Source of the DNA: Polynucleobacter sp. MWH-Svant-W18
Lineage (GTDB): Bacteria; Pseudomonadota; Gammaproteobacteria; Burkholderiales; Burkholderiaceae
DNA length: 64,000 nt
Direction of reading: 5' to 3'
Assembly: GCF_018687495.1 (NCBI RefSeq)
Contig: NZ_CP061293.1
Span: 682,001-746,000, forward strand
Shown here: positions 29,094 through 37,784 of the stretch, in pieces
How the letters are laid out: each line of letters begins with the position of its first letter
How positions within the stretch are numbered: the stretch's first letter is position 1
Program-made: the position numbers and the translations under genes
The notes under the pieces: model-generated
Told to the model about the DNA's origin: nothing
Databases searched by the model: none
The model's input: the letters and a program-made list of their open reading frames with translations, nothing else

Positions 29094-30419
29094 TTGAGTA
29101 CCGCGCACCAAACCCCCATTCTTTTTTCTAGCCTAGAGGCTTGGCTTAGCCACCTCGAAACTGCTCACCCAGTCGGCATCGATATGGGCCTAGACCGAAT
29201 TAATCGAGTCAAGGCGGCATTGGATCTCCATTTTGATTGCCCAGTCATTACAGTTGCCGGCACGAATGGCAAGGGTTCTACATGCGCATTTCTCGAGAGC
29301 ATTCTGCTGGCTTCTGGTTATCGTGTGGGCTGCCATACTTCACCACATCTTCTGAAATTTAATGAGCGCGCACGTATCAATGGGCAAGATGTCAACGATG
29401 CACTTTTACTAGAACACTTTGCCGCTGTTGAAAAAGCACGCGTGAGCCTGGTAGACGCTCCCACCTTAACTTATTTTGAGTTCACCACCTTAGCCATCAT
29501 GCATTTGTTTGCTAAATCCAATGTAGATGCCGTGATATTAGAGGTTGGGATGGGCGGTCGCTTGGATGCGGTAAATATCGTTGATGCAGACTGCGCTATT
29601 GTGACCAGCATTGATATTGATCATGCGGAATTTTTGGGGACGAATCGCGAGCAAATTGGTCTTGAGAAGGCGGGTATTTTCCGCCCCGGCCATATTGCTA
29701 TCTGCGGTGATCCTGTTCCCCCGCAATCATTAATCGATCATGCAGAAAAACTGGCTTGTGATCTTTGGTTGCAAGAACGTGATTACAACTTTCAGGGGGA
29801 CAAGCAACAGTGGGGTTGGGCTGGACGGAATAAACGTTTTAGCGGCTTGGGCTACCCAGCGCTGCGTGGCGCCAATCAGATTCTGAATGCCTCCGCAGTC
29901 ATTGCTGCACTGATGGCATTGCACCAGCGTTTACCGGTTAGCGCCCAAGATATTCGCAATGGTTTTGCCATGGTAGAGCTGCCTGGACGCTTTCAAGTCT
30001 TGCCCGGTCAACCTACCGTCATTTTGGATGTTGCCCACAACCCACATGCCGCTGCCACCTTGGGCCAGGGGCTTGATAAGATGGGTTACCACCCCTATAC
30101 CTATGCTGTTTTCGGGGCCATGGCAGATAAAGATATTGAAGGGGTTCTCAAGCCCTTACTCGGAATCGTGGATTTTTGGTTTTGCACCGATTTACCGACC
30201 CCTAGGGCGGCAAGCGCCAAGGTCCTGGCGCAAAGGCTCGAGGCTTTGGGTGTGAAGCCTCAAAACGGCTCTGATGGCGGTATAGAGTGCTTCCCAGATC
30301 CTGCTGCAGCGTATCAAAAAGCGCTCTCAAAAGCGGGTGAGGGTGATAGAATTGTGATCTTCGGATCCTTCTATACCGTTGCAGGCGTAATGTCTTACCG
30401 AAACAACCAGGCCCACTGA
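29094..30419 (+). CDS. folC: Dihydrofolate synthase / folylpolyglutamate synthase
   Basis: ATP-dependent addition of glutamate to dihydropteroate and folates. The 441 residues begin with FSSLEAWLSHLETAHPVGID and continue with the P-loop VITVAGTNGKGSTCAFLESI, the folate loop GYRVGCHTSPHLLKFNERAR, LEVGMGGRLDAVNIVDADCA and ILDVAHNPHAAATLGQGL. The start is a TTG at 29094, 4 bases after the accD stop, with no ATG until residue 31, which would remove conserved sequence. Confidence 0.95.
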   Translation: MSTAHQTPILFSSLEAWLSHLETAHPVGIDMGLDRINRVKAALDLHFDCPVITVAGTNGKGSTCAFLESILLASGYRVGCHTSPHLLKFNERARINGQDVNDALLLEHFAAVEKARVSLVDAPTLTYFEFTTLAIMHLFAKSNVDAVILEVGMGGRLDAVNIVDADCAIVTSIDIDHAEFLGTNREQIGLEKAGIFRPGHIAICGDPVPPQSLIDHAEKLACDLWLQERDYNFQGDKQQWGWAGRNKRFSGLGYPALRGANQILNASAVIAALMALHQRLPVSAQDIRNGFAMVELPGRFQVLPGQPTVILDVAHNPHAAATLGQGLDKMGYHPYTYAVFGAMADKDIEGVLKPLLGIVDFWFCTDLPTPRAASAKVLAQRLEALGVKPQNGSDGGIECFPDPAAAYQKALSKAGEGDRIVIFGSFYTVAGVMSYRNNQAH

Positions 30420-30422
30420 TCC

Positions 30423-31178
30423 ATGATTCGTTTACCGAGCTTCTTTAAGCGAAAAACACAGGCTGACGACCTTGATTTAGGTTCGGCGGGAAAGCGTTCC
30501 GCTAAACGTCCAGCTCCACGAAGTTTTCAACGTGCTGCTGAAGCTGAAGAATTAGCCCTTACTGAAGATCCAGAACAACAAAAAGCGCGCCATCGATTGA
30601 TTGGTGCTGCAGTTCTGGTGCTAATTGCTGTTGTTGGTTTGCCACGCATTTTGGATAACAAACCGAAGTCGGCGCCGAATGACATCGCAGTCAATATTGT
30701 TACGAGTTTGCCAATTCCGGGAGCTGATGCAAAGCTCGAAGACAAACCCAAAGCTGAGATAAAACCCGAGACTAAGCCAGAACCAAAACCAGAGCCTAAG
30801 GCTGAAGCAAAAGCTGCACCTGCACCAAGCAAAGGTGCTGTATTGGGTTTAGCTGCGGGTGAAGAGGTTGTTGCCGCACCAGCCAAACCGAAGGCTGAAG
30901 AAGCTAAACCAAGCGCCAGCAATGCGGCAAGTGGGTCTAGTAAGTATGTCATTCAGATTGGCGCGTTTGCTTCTGAAGATCGAGCGAAAGGCTGGATCAC
31001 TAAGCTGAAGGACCAAAAGATTCCAAATTATGTAATGAATAAAAATGGCGTAGATGGTGTCAAACTCTACGTTTTAAGAGCCGGTCCCTTTACGGATAAG
31101 GAAGCTGCCGAAGCAGCTGAAAAGAAAATCAGGGCAATGGGTCTTTCACCAAGACTTGTTGAGACAGGCAAGCAGTAA
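30423..31178 (+). CDS. SPOR-domain membrane protein
   Basis: A 251-residue protein with a short basic cytoplasmic part, one membrane helix (LIGAAVLVLIAVVGLPRIL, about residues 58-76), a long Lys/Pro/Glu/Ala-rich linker with KPEPKPEPKAEAK-type repeats, and a C-terminal SPOR domain from about residue 173 (KYVIQIGAFASEDRAKGWIT). SPOR domains bind denuded septal peptidoglycan, so a cell-division role like DedD/FtsN is likely. It starts 4 bases after folC and overlaps cvpA (TAATG). The arrangement folC-dedD-cvpA-purF matches E. coli, where the SPOR gene is dedD. Confidence 0.88.
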   Translation: MIRLPSFFKRKTQADDLDLGSAGKRSAKRPAPRSFQRAAEAEELALTEDPEQQKARHRLIGAAVLVLIAVVGLPRILDNKPKSAPNDIAVNIVTSLPIPGADAKLEDKPKAEIKPETKPEPKPEPKAEAKAAPAPSKGAVLGLAAGEEVVAAPAKPKAEEAKPSASNAASGSSKYVIQIGAFASEDRAKGWITKLKDQKIPNYVMNKNGVDGVKLYVLRAGPFTDKEAAEAAEKKIRAMGLSPRLVETGKQ

Positions 31179-31744
31179 TGGAATACTTATCCACCCTTAA
31201 GCTAACATCGGTGGATTATTTCACCCTGGTAGTTCTGCTGGTCTCCGCCTTGGTAGGCATCTCCCGAGGATTGTTCAAAGAAGTACTCGCATTAGCCTCA
31301 TGGTTTGCGGCCGCATGGGTGGCGTATCACTACACCAATTATCTTTCTACAGAATGGCTCTCAACATTCCATTTGGATGAGCTGTTGAGTCTCGGTTTGA
31401 GTTTTCTGATTCTCTTTATCCTGACACTGGTTGTCTGTGGATTATTTGGTGGTGTAGTGCAAAAAATTATTCTGTCGGCAGGTTTGAGTTTGACCGATCG
31501 GTTTTTGGGTTTGGTCTTTGGCCTTGCCCGCGGTGGCTTGATTGTGGTCATTCTGGCTACGCTAGCTGCTTTAACGCCTATACCGCAGAGTGCGGCATGG
31601 AAAGATGCAATTACAAGACCAGCAATGGATATGGCAACCGGTTTAATTAAAGGTTGGCTACCAGCTGACTGGGCAAAGCAGTTGGGTGATGCAATGCCCA
31701 AAGTAACTCCCACCATTACTCCTAAATTAACAATAGGAATCTAA
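31178..31744 (+). CDS. cvpA: CvpA family inner-membrane protein
   Basis: A 188-residue protein with four predicted membrane segments. VDYFTLVVLLVSALVGISRG is the conserved CvpA start, followed by ALASWFAAAWVAYHY, LSLGLSFLILFILTLVVCGL and LVFGLARGGLIVVILATLA. CvpA was named for colicin V production in E. coli and is linked there to purF; its molecular job is unclear. The same cvpA-purF order occurs here, with a 3-base gap. Confidence 0.92.
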   Translation: MEYLSTLKLTSVDYFTLVVLLVSALVGISRGLFKEVLALASWFAAAWVAYHYTNYLSTEWLSTFHLDELLSLGLSFLILFILTLVVCGLFGGVVQKIILSAGLSLTDRFLGLVFGLARGGLIVVILATLAALTPIPQSAAWKDAITRPAMDMATGLIKGWLPADWAKQLGDAMPKVTPTITPKLTIGI

Positions 31745-31747
31745 GAT

Positions 31748-33286
31748 ATGTGCGGCGTCGTCGGAACTGTTTCCCACTCCCCAGTGAATCAACTGCTCTA
31801 TGACGCTTTGTTGCTCTTGCAACACCGTGGTCAAGATGCTGCTGGTATCGCAACAATGAACGGTAATTCGTTCACCATGCATAAAGCCAATGGTTTGGTG
31901 CGTGACGTTTTCAGAACGCGCAATATGCGTAGCTTAGTAGGTAACGCGGGCATCGGACAAGTTCGCTATCCAACTGCTGGTTCAGCTAGCAGCGAAGAAG
32001 AGGCGCAACCTTTTTATGTGAGCGCTCCGTACGGCATTATTTTGGCGCATAACGGTAACCTCACCAATGCACCCAGTTTACGTGTCGAGATGGCTTATCG
32101 TGATCGTCGTCATATTAATACTAGCTCTGATACTGAAGTGCTGCTAAATGTATTGGCGGATGAGCTACAAAAAGAAACAAATAGTGCAGCGCTCGATGAA
32201 GGCGCCATGTTTAATGCTGTAACTGGTGTAACAAGTCGTGTGAAGGGCTCTTACGCGGTTGTTTCATTAATTGCTGGCTATGGTTTGCTGGCATTTCGTG
32301 ATCAATATGGCATTCGCCCACTGTGTATTGGGCGCATTGATACTCCGCAAGGACCTGAGTGGATGATTGCTTCTGAGTCAGTTGCCCTTGAAGGTCTTGG
32401 TTTTACTTTCGTGCGCGATGTGAACCCTGGCGAAGCAATTTACATTGATTTAGATGGTAACTTTTACTCACGTCAGTGCGTACCGAATGCCATTCTGACT
32501 CCTTGCATATTCGAATACGTATACATGGCGCGTCCAGACTCTACGATTGATGGTGTCACTGTTTATAACGTTCGTATGCGTATGGGTGACTATCTTGCAG
32601 AAAAGATTCGTAAAGAAACCAATGTTGATGAGATTGATGTAGTAATGCCAATTCCAGATTCAAGTCGCCCTGCAGCAATGCAGGTTGCTAAGAACTTAGG
32701 AGTTTCTTACCGAGAAGGCTTCTTTAAAAACCGCTATATTGGTCGCACCTTCATCATGCCTGGTCAGGCCGTACGCAAAAAGTCTGTACGTCAAAAACTC
32801 AATGCTATGCGGATTGAGTTTAAGGATAAGACGGTACTCATTGTGGATGACTCAATTGTTCGTGGTACCACTTCATTTGAGATCGTACAAATGGCGCGTG
32901 AATCTGGTGCCAAGAAAGTGATCTTCGCCTCTGCTGCGCCTCCAGTGCGCTTTCCCAATGTGTATGGCATCGATATGCCAACCCGAAGTGAGTTAGTGGC
33001 TTATGGTCGTACCGATGAAGAAATCAATAAGATGATTGGTGCCGATCAATTGATCTATCAAAGCGTTGAGGATATGAAGCAAGCAGTGAGGGATATTAAT
33101 CCGAATATCAAGCAATTCGAAGCTTCTTGCTTTGATGGAAATTACATCACTGGCGATATTACGGAATCCTATCTTGATGCCTTAGAGGCGGCTCGCAATA
33201 CCTCAGCCGCAAAGGCTGATCGTCAGCGGGACTCCAGTGACTTTGCTCGTTCCCAGCTCCACTTGCATTTAGCAACCGAAGACTAA
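31748..33286 (+). CDS. purF: Amidophosphoribosyltransferase
   Basis: First committed step of purine synthesis: PRPP and glutamine to phosphoribosylamine. The 512-residue protein has the N-terminal nucleophile Cys2 (MCGVVGTV), LLLQHRGQDAAGIATMNG and ILAHNGNLTNAPSLR in the glutaminase domain. The PRPP-binding VLIVDDSIVRGTTSFEIV is in the phosphoribosyltransferase domain. It ends the cvpA-purF pair and is followed by a perfect hairpin. Confidence 0.97.
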   Translation: MCGVVGTVSHSPVNQLLYDALLLLQHRGQDAAGIATMNGNSFTMHKANGLVRDVFRTRNMRSLVGNAGIGQVRYPTAGSASSEEEAQPFYVSAPYGIILAHNGNLTNAPSLRVEMAYRDRRHINTSSDTEVLLNVLADELQKETNSAALDEGAMFNAVTGVTSRVKGSYAVVSLIAGYGLLAFRDQYGIRPLCIGRIDTPQGPEWMIASESVALEGLGFTFVRDVNPGEAIYIDLDGNFYSRQCVPNAILTPCIFEYVYMARPDSTIDGVTVYNVRMRMGDYLAEKIRKETNVDEIDVVMPIPDSSRPAAMQVAKNLGVSYREGFFKNRYIGRTFIMPGQAVRKKSVRQKLNAMRIEFKDKTVLIVDDSIVRGTTSFEIVQMARESGAKKVIFASAAPPVRFPNVYGIDMPTRSELVAYGRTDEEINKMIGADQLIYQSVEDMKQAVRDINPNIKQFEASCFDGNYITGDITESYLDALEAARNTSAAKADRQRDSSDFARSQLHLHLATED

Positions 33287-33297
33287 AAAGCCACAGG

Positions 33298-33321
33298 GAA
33301 TTGCCTCAAGCGAGGCAATTC
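33298..33321. terminator. Perfect 10-bp hairpin after purF, without a U-tract
   Basis: GAATTGCCTC (33298-33307) and GAGGCAATTC (33312-33321) form a perfect stem around the 4-base loop AAGC. It lies 12 bases after the purF stop and 26 bases before metZ. No run of T follows, so it may be a weak or factor-dependent terminator or an mRNA 3'-end stabiliser. Confidence 0.5.
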
Positions 33322-33346
33322 TGCAATTCGGTGTCAAAATAGCAAG

Positions 33347-34555
33347 ATGAAGAGCAAAACTACCCGCAAAAAACCGGATTTTTCGAAACTGGCATTAGAG
33401 ACCTTAGCTGTCCGTGCTGGCACACGTCGCACTGCCGAATACCAAGAGCATTCAGAGGCGATGTTTCTCACTTCGAGCTTTTGCTTTGATAGTGCTGAAT
33501 TGGCTGCTGATGGTTTTGCAAATGCAGATAAAGGCTTTATCTATTCTCGCTTTACAAATCCCACAGTGAGCATGTTTCAAGATCGCTTGGCAGCGCTTGA
33601 GGGTGGTGAGGCATGTATTGCTACTGCTTCGGGTATGTCTGCCATTCTGACGATGGCAATGGCTCATCTCCAAGCTGGCGATCATGTGGTGTGCTCACGC
33701 TCTGTATTTGGTGCAACGATTCAACTGTTTACAAATATCTTGGGACGATTTGACATCACAACGACGTATGTCGATTTGGCTGATACCAAGTCATGGCAAG
33801 CTGCTGTCCAGCCCAATACCAAATTGTTTTACTTAGAGACGCCATCTAATCCTCTAACAGAGATTGCGGATATCAAAGCCATCTCTAAGATCGCCAAGAA
33901 AGCTGGTGCGTTGTTTGCAGTAGATAACTGCTTTTGTACACCAGCTTTGCAAAAGCCCTTGGCTCTGGGCGCTGATGTAGTGATTCATTCAGCAACGAAG
34001 TACTTGGACGGCCAGGGCAGAATGGTTGGCGGTGCGATTGTGGGTAGCAATGAGTTTGTGATGGGCAAGGTATTTCCATATGTCCGCACAGCAGGTCCAA
34101 CACTATCTGCATTTAATGCTTGGGTCTTTCTAAAAGGCTTAGAGACTCTTGAGCTTCGTATGAAGCAACAGAGTCAGAATGCACTTGCCTTGGCGCAATG
34201 GCTTGAGAAGCAATCAGGAGTTGAGCGTGTTTACCATCCTGGCCTCGCCTCGCATCCTCAGCATGCTTTGGCCAAGCGTCAGCAAAAAGCTGGTGGAGCA
34301 ATTGTTTCCTTTATTCTGAAGGGTGGCAAAACTGCGGCCTATAAGCTCATTAATCAGACTAAGCTCTGCTCCATCACTGCCAATCTAGGTGATACACGGA
34401 CAACGATTACGCATCCTGCAAGTACTACGCATTGTCGTGTGACTCCTGAGGCACGTAAGGCAGCAGGCATTACGGATGGCTTGGTACGTATTGCAGTTGG
34501 ACTTGAAAATATCAATGACCTGAAGGACGACCTCGTTGGCGGACTTAAAAAATAA
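33347..34555 (+). CDS. metZ: O-succinylhomoserine sulfhydrylase
   Basis: PLP enzyme of the Cys/Met metabolism family that makes homocysteine directly from O-succinylhomoserine and sulfide. The 402 residues include LALETLAVRAGTRRTAEYQE, SRFTNPTVSMFQDRLAALEG, the PLP lysine in VIHSATKYLDGQGRMVGGAI, and the C-terminal ITHPASTTHCRVTPEAR. Close alternatives are cystathionine gamma-synthase or beta-lyase; the metZ position after purF is typical for Burkholderiales. Its use of free sulfide is notable beside a sulfide-oxidation island. Confidence 0.9.
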   Translation: MKSKTTRKKPDFSKLALETLAVRAGTRRTAEYQEHSEAMFLTSSFCFDSAELAADGFANADKGFIYSRFTNPTVSMFQDRLAALEGGEACIATASGMSAILTMAMAHLQAGDHVVCSRSVFGATIQLFTNILGRFDITTTYVDLADTKSWQAAVQPNTKLFYLETPSNPLTEIADIKAISKIAKKAGALFAVDNCFCTPALQKPLALGADVVIHSATKYLDGQGRMVGGAIVGSNEFVMGKVFPYVRTAGPTLSAFNAWVFLKGLETLELRMKQQSQNALALAQWLEKQSGVERVYHPGLASHPQHALAKRQQKAGGAIVSFILKGGKTAAYKLINQTKLCSITANLGDTRTTITHPASTTHCRVTPEARKAAGITDGLVRIAVGLENINDLKDDLVGGLKK

Positions 34556-34577
34556 TCAAGTTCATCAAGACAAGGCT

Positions 34578-35195
34578 ATGAGTTTTGCCGATGCAACCCA
34601 GTTCTGGAATGAACGCTTTGATAAAGACGAGTTTATCTTCGGAAAAGAACCGAATGAGTATCTAGTTGAGACTGCAGCACGATATCTCAAGAAAAATGAC
34701 AGAGTACTCTGTATTGCTGATGGCGAAGGCCGAAATGGCGTTTGGCTAGCCAAGCAAGGTATGCAAGTTGTTGGATTTGATGCTTCTGACATTGCATTAG
34801 TTAAGGCCAAGCAGTTTGCCAAAGATAATCAAGTCGAAGTTGAGTATTTATTCTCAGACACAGACAGCTTTGACTGGCAAGCGAATGCCTATGATGCAGT
34901 TGCCGCCATCTTTATCCAGTTTGCTGATCCTGCGATGCGAGAGCGCATTTTTCAAAATGTTTATCAGACACTAAAGCCTGGTGGTATCTTCATTCTTCAG
35001 GGCTATACACCGAAACAGCTAGATTACAAAACGGGTGGCCCTTCGGCAATTGAACATCTTTATACCGAGGAGTCCATTCGAGGGCTTGTAAAGAATTTTG
35101 AAGTACTCGAATTGGTTTCTTACGAGAAAGTACTCAATGAAGGCGCTAGACACTCAGGGATGTCTGCGCTATTAGGCCTGGTAGCTAGGAAGTAA
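34578..35195 (+). CDS. Class I SAM-dependent methyltransferase (TehB/Tpm-like)
   Basis: A 205-residue Rossmann methyltransferase. The SAM motif is VLCIADGEGRNGVWLAKQG, where the acidic GEGR loop and NGVWLA are typical of the TehB/thiopurine methyltransferase group. VVGFDASDIALVKAKQFA follows, then AVAAIFIQFADPAMRERIF and LKPGGIFILQGYTPKQL. The substrate is unknown. The ATG at 34578 lies 22 bases after metZ; a start inside metZ at 34536 is possible. Its 3' end overlaps the end of modC on the other strand by 11 bases. Confidence 0.82.
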   Translation: MSFADATQFWNERFDKDEFIFGKEPNEYLVETAARYLKKNDRVLCIADGEGRNGVWLAKQGMQVVGFDASDIALVKAKQFAKDNQVEVEYLFSDTDSFDWQANAYDAVAAIFIQFADPAMRERIFQNVYQTLKPGGIFILQGYTPKQLDYKTGGPSAIEHLYTEESIRGLVKNFEVLELVSYEKVLNEGARHSGMSALLGLVARK

Positions 35196-36291
35196 AGCGC
35201 CTGGGATCATTAATGAGGCGCAAAGGCATGATGTGAATCTTGCTAGCATCCATTTCCACATAACTTTTCTTGCCGATCTCTAAGCCCAAGCGCATTACTT
35301 CAGCAGCAGAAGCTTCCCATGTGATCGCATGGCCACCTTCCAACGTGCGCAATTGAATAACCGCAATTTGTCCTAAGGTGCTAATGTGCTCAACTTGCGC
35401 CTCGATGGATGTTGAGCTCAGCGTTGATTGAAGACTGATCCCTTCGGCTGGAATCACCCATGCCACAGGGGTATTTGGCGGTATCTTACCCTTATCAATT
35501 ACATTGAAAATGTGTGAACATCCATTCCAGCTTAGCTGTCCCGCTGTGAAGATGCCTGCAAACATATTATTGATACCAACCAGTTCCGCTACCCTTGAAT
35601 TTCTGGGTTTTTGAAAGAGAGTTTGGGGTGCTGCCGTTTGGAGGCCAATACCCTGATCAATAACAGTGATGCGATCAGCCAATAAATCTGCTTCGCGAAG
35701 ATCGTGAGTGACTAAGAGTATTGGGATATTGAAATCTTTACGCAATTGAGCAAGCGTTCTATAGAGCCCTTGACGTGTTGGTGCATCTACAGCTGAAAAT
35801 GGCTCATCTAATAGCAGGATCTTTGGAGATCTCGCAAGTGCCCTGGCTAATGCAACACGCTGTTGTTGACCGCCAGACAGTTGATCGGGCATGCGCTCAG
35901 CCAACTCTCCAATGCCCATTCGGTCTAACCATTCTTGGGCTTGCGCTTTGCGTTGCGCGGAATCTGCTATCAAGTTATGAAGCGGAATGCATACATTCTC
36001 TAACGCGGAAAGATGTGGAAAGAGGGCGTATTGCTGGAATAAAAATCCACACGAGCGTTCGGCAGGGCTGAGTGCGGTGCTAATGCCGTTGATTTCATTT
36101 GCCTCAAACCAAAGCTCGCCATCGCATTCAATTTTTCCACTCTCGGCGTGATTGAGGCCCGCAATCGTTCGCAATGCCGTCGTTTTGCCGCTACCAGACG
36201 GGCCTACTAGGGCATGAAGTTCTCCAGGAGCGCACTCTAGGATGAGCTGCAAAGGATTCGGGGCGGTTTGTGAAAGCTTTACTTTGAGCAT
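35185..36291 (-). CDS. modC: Molybdate ABC transporter ATP-binding protein
   Basis: A 368-residue ATPase with Walker A LVGPSGSGKTTALRTIAGL, signature LSGGQQQRVALARALARS, Walker B ILLLDEPFSAVD and H-loop LLVTHDLREADLLADRI. A C-terminal Mop/TOBE-like oxyanion-binding domain spans about residues 235-360. It begins at the ATG at 36291, which overlaps the modB stop by one base (TAATG), with GGAAAAG upstream. It is last in the minus-strand operon sqr-tauE-modB-modC. A sulfate or tungstate role is not excluded, but a single permease partner and the TOBE tail favour molybdate. Confidence 0.85.
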   Translation of the reverse strand: MLKVKLSQTAPNPLQLILECAPGELHALVGPSGSGKTTALRTIAGLNHAESGKIECDGELWFEANEINGISTALSPAERSCGFLFQQYALFPHLSALENVCIPLHNLIADSAQRKAQAQEWLDRMGIGELAERMPDQLSGGQQQRVALARALARSPKILLLDEPFSAVDAPTRQGLYRTLAQLRKDFNIPILLVTHDLREADLLADRITVIDQGIGLQTAAPQTLFQKPRNSRVAELVGINNMFAGIFTAGQLSWNGCSHIFNVIDKGKIPPNTPVAWVIPAEGISLQSTLSSTSIEAQVEHISTLGQIAVIQLRTLEGGHAITWEASAAEVMRLGLEIGKKSYVEMDASKIHIMPLRLINDPRRFTS

Positions 36292-36947
36292 TAGCTTTTC
36301 CACCCCTGAGTTCTTGATGGACGGCGACCAAAGATGCCATACGATATGGCAATCGCCACAAGCGATGTGCCAAGCAAGATTAAAGAGAGCATTCCGGCAC
36401 CAGTAGTATCAAAACTCTGTACTTTGTCATAGATCGCGATAGAGACGGTTTTAGTCTCCCCAGGGATTGCTCCGCCGACCATGAGAATTACGCCAAACTC
36501 GCCAAGGGTGTGTGCAAAGGTCAGAACTGCTGCACTGGTAATGCCGCGCCAAGCGAGTGGCAATTCAATCAAGCGAAAAATTTGCCAGCTTGAAAGACCG
36601 CTGACTTGGGCTGCTTCAATAATCTCGGGATGAATAGATTCAAATGCTCGCTGGATCGGTTGTATAGCAAAGGGAAGATTCACAATCAAGGAGGCAATCA
36701 AAATGCCTGTAAATGAAAAAACCAATGGAATTCCAAAGATACTTTTGCCACTCAGGCCAAGTAAAAGGTAATAACCTAAAACGGTAGGGGGTAGAACTAG
36801 GGGGAGAGCTAAAGCGGCCTCAACCCAAGACCTACCTTTACCCATACTCTGAAGTGAACGGGCGGCCCATACTCCAAAGGGGAGAATAAGGACCAAGGTC
36901 CATAGCGCTAGCTTGAGGGATAAATACAGGGAGTCAATATCAATCAC
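36291..36947 (-). CDS. modB: Molybdate ABC transporter permease
   Basis: A 218-residue inner-membrane permease with about five or six helices, including LYLSLKLALWTLVLILPFGV, ALPLVLPPTVLGYYLLLGL and TLGEFGVILMVGG. The EAA loop that contacts the ATPase is EAAQVSGLSSWQIFRLIELP. The TLGEFG and LPLVLPPTVLGYY segments are typical of ModB/CysT permeases. The start is a GTG at 36947, aligned with known ModB starts. It is 21 bases after the TauE/SafE gene. No periplasmic binding protein gene (modA) is next to it. Confidence 0.87.
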   Translation of the reverse strand: MIDIDSLYLSLKLALWTLVLILPFGVWAARSLQSMGKGRSWVEAALALPLVLPPTVLGYYLLLGLSGKSIFGIPLVFSFTGILIASLIVNLPFAIQPIQRAFESIHPEIIEAAQVSGLSSWQIFRLIELPLAWRGITSAAVLTFAHTLGEFGVILMVGGAIPGETKTVSIAIYDKVQSFDTTGAGMLSLILLGTSLVAIAISYGIFGRRPSRTQGWKS

Positions 36948-36968
36948 ACTTCAATTGTATTGCCATAA

Positions 36969-37781
36969 TTATTTAACAAGGCATTTATAAATCAGGCTTA
37001 GTGCGACAAAAAAAGTAAAGATAGAAAAAATTTGCTGAACTCTTGGCCCGCTAATATTTTTTTCCAATACCTTGCCGATCAATAGACCAAACAGGGATCC
37101 AATAGCAAAGGGTACGGCAATGGAAAAATCTAAAGTGCCAGATGCAAGTGATATGGCTGCTCCACCCGCCGAAACAATTGCTAGCACTCCTAAAGAAGTC
37201 GCCACAATTGCCTTCATCGGAAGGTCAGTGAATTTTTTTAAAGATGGCACGATGATGAAGCCACCACCAACACCAAGTAGGCCCGATAAAAATCCTGCAC
37301 ATGCTCCTGCCATCATCAGCGATCTGGCGCAAGGGACAGACCAAATTAATTTACCAATCGATTGATCGAGCTGACAGGGCGGCGGTTTAATAATCTCTGG
37401 AGGATTTCCAGAAATCACTTGTGTTGCTTGTATAAACATCCTGGCAGCTACATAGATGAGTACCCCACTAAAAATCAATAGCATCGGAGTATTTGGAGCG
37501 CGATGTGCAACCCATAAGCCCAATGGAGATAATATGAGTCCGAATATCGCCATGAACATCGCAGCTTTGTAGCGAAGTACCTTAGCGTTTAAGCCAATGA
37601 TTGCACCCACGCCAGCAGACAGGGCAATGGCAGTTAGGGCAATCGGCCCCGCTTGCGAGATTGGCATATGAAAGGCAAAAACCAGCAACGGAACGGAGAG
37701 AATTCCACCACCTGCGCCGGTGAGCCCCATTAATATGCCAACAAATACTCCGAGTGCAGGAGCGATTAAATAACTTTCCAT
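36969..37781 (-). CDS. Sulfite exporter TauE/SafE family permease
   Basis: A 270-residue protein of eight or so hydrophobic helices in two similar halves. Each half carries the family motif: VGILMGLTGAGGGILSVPLL near residue 14 and FLSGLLGVGGGFIIVPSL near residue 165. TauE/SafE members export sulfite, sulfoacetate or other organosulfur anions. Set 3 bases after sqr and opposite the sox genes, it most likely moves sulfite or another oxidised sulfur product out of the cell; the direction and substrate are inferred from context. Confidence 0.87.
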   Translation of the reverse strand: MESYLIAPALGVFVGILMGLTGAGGGILSVPLLVFAFHMPISQAGPIALTAIALSAGVGAIIGLNAKVLRYKAAMFMAIFGLILSPLGLWVAHRAPNTPMLLIFSGVLIYVAARMFIQATQVISGNPPEIIKPPPCQLDQSIGKLIWSVPCARSLMMAGACAGFLSGLLGVGGGFIIVPSLKKFTDLPMKAIVATSLGVLAIVSAGGAAISLASGTLDFSIAVPFAIGSLFGLLIGKVLEKNISGPRVQQIFSIFTFFVALSLIYKCLVK

Positions 37782-37784
37782 TAT

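Noticed and set aside
33287..33346. SAM-type riboswitch before metZ
   Set aside because: The gap is only 60 bases, and apart from one simple hairpin it lacks room for a SAM-I or SAM-II aptamer.
35185..36947. Sulfate (CysAW-type) transporter instead of modBC
   Set aside because: Sulfate importers normally have two permeases (CysT and CysW). Only one permease is present, and the ATPase has a molybdate-type C-terminal oxyanion domain.
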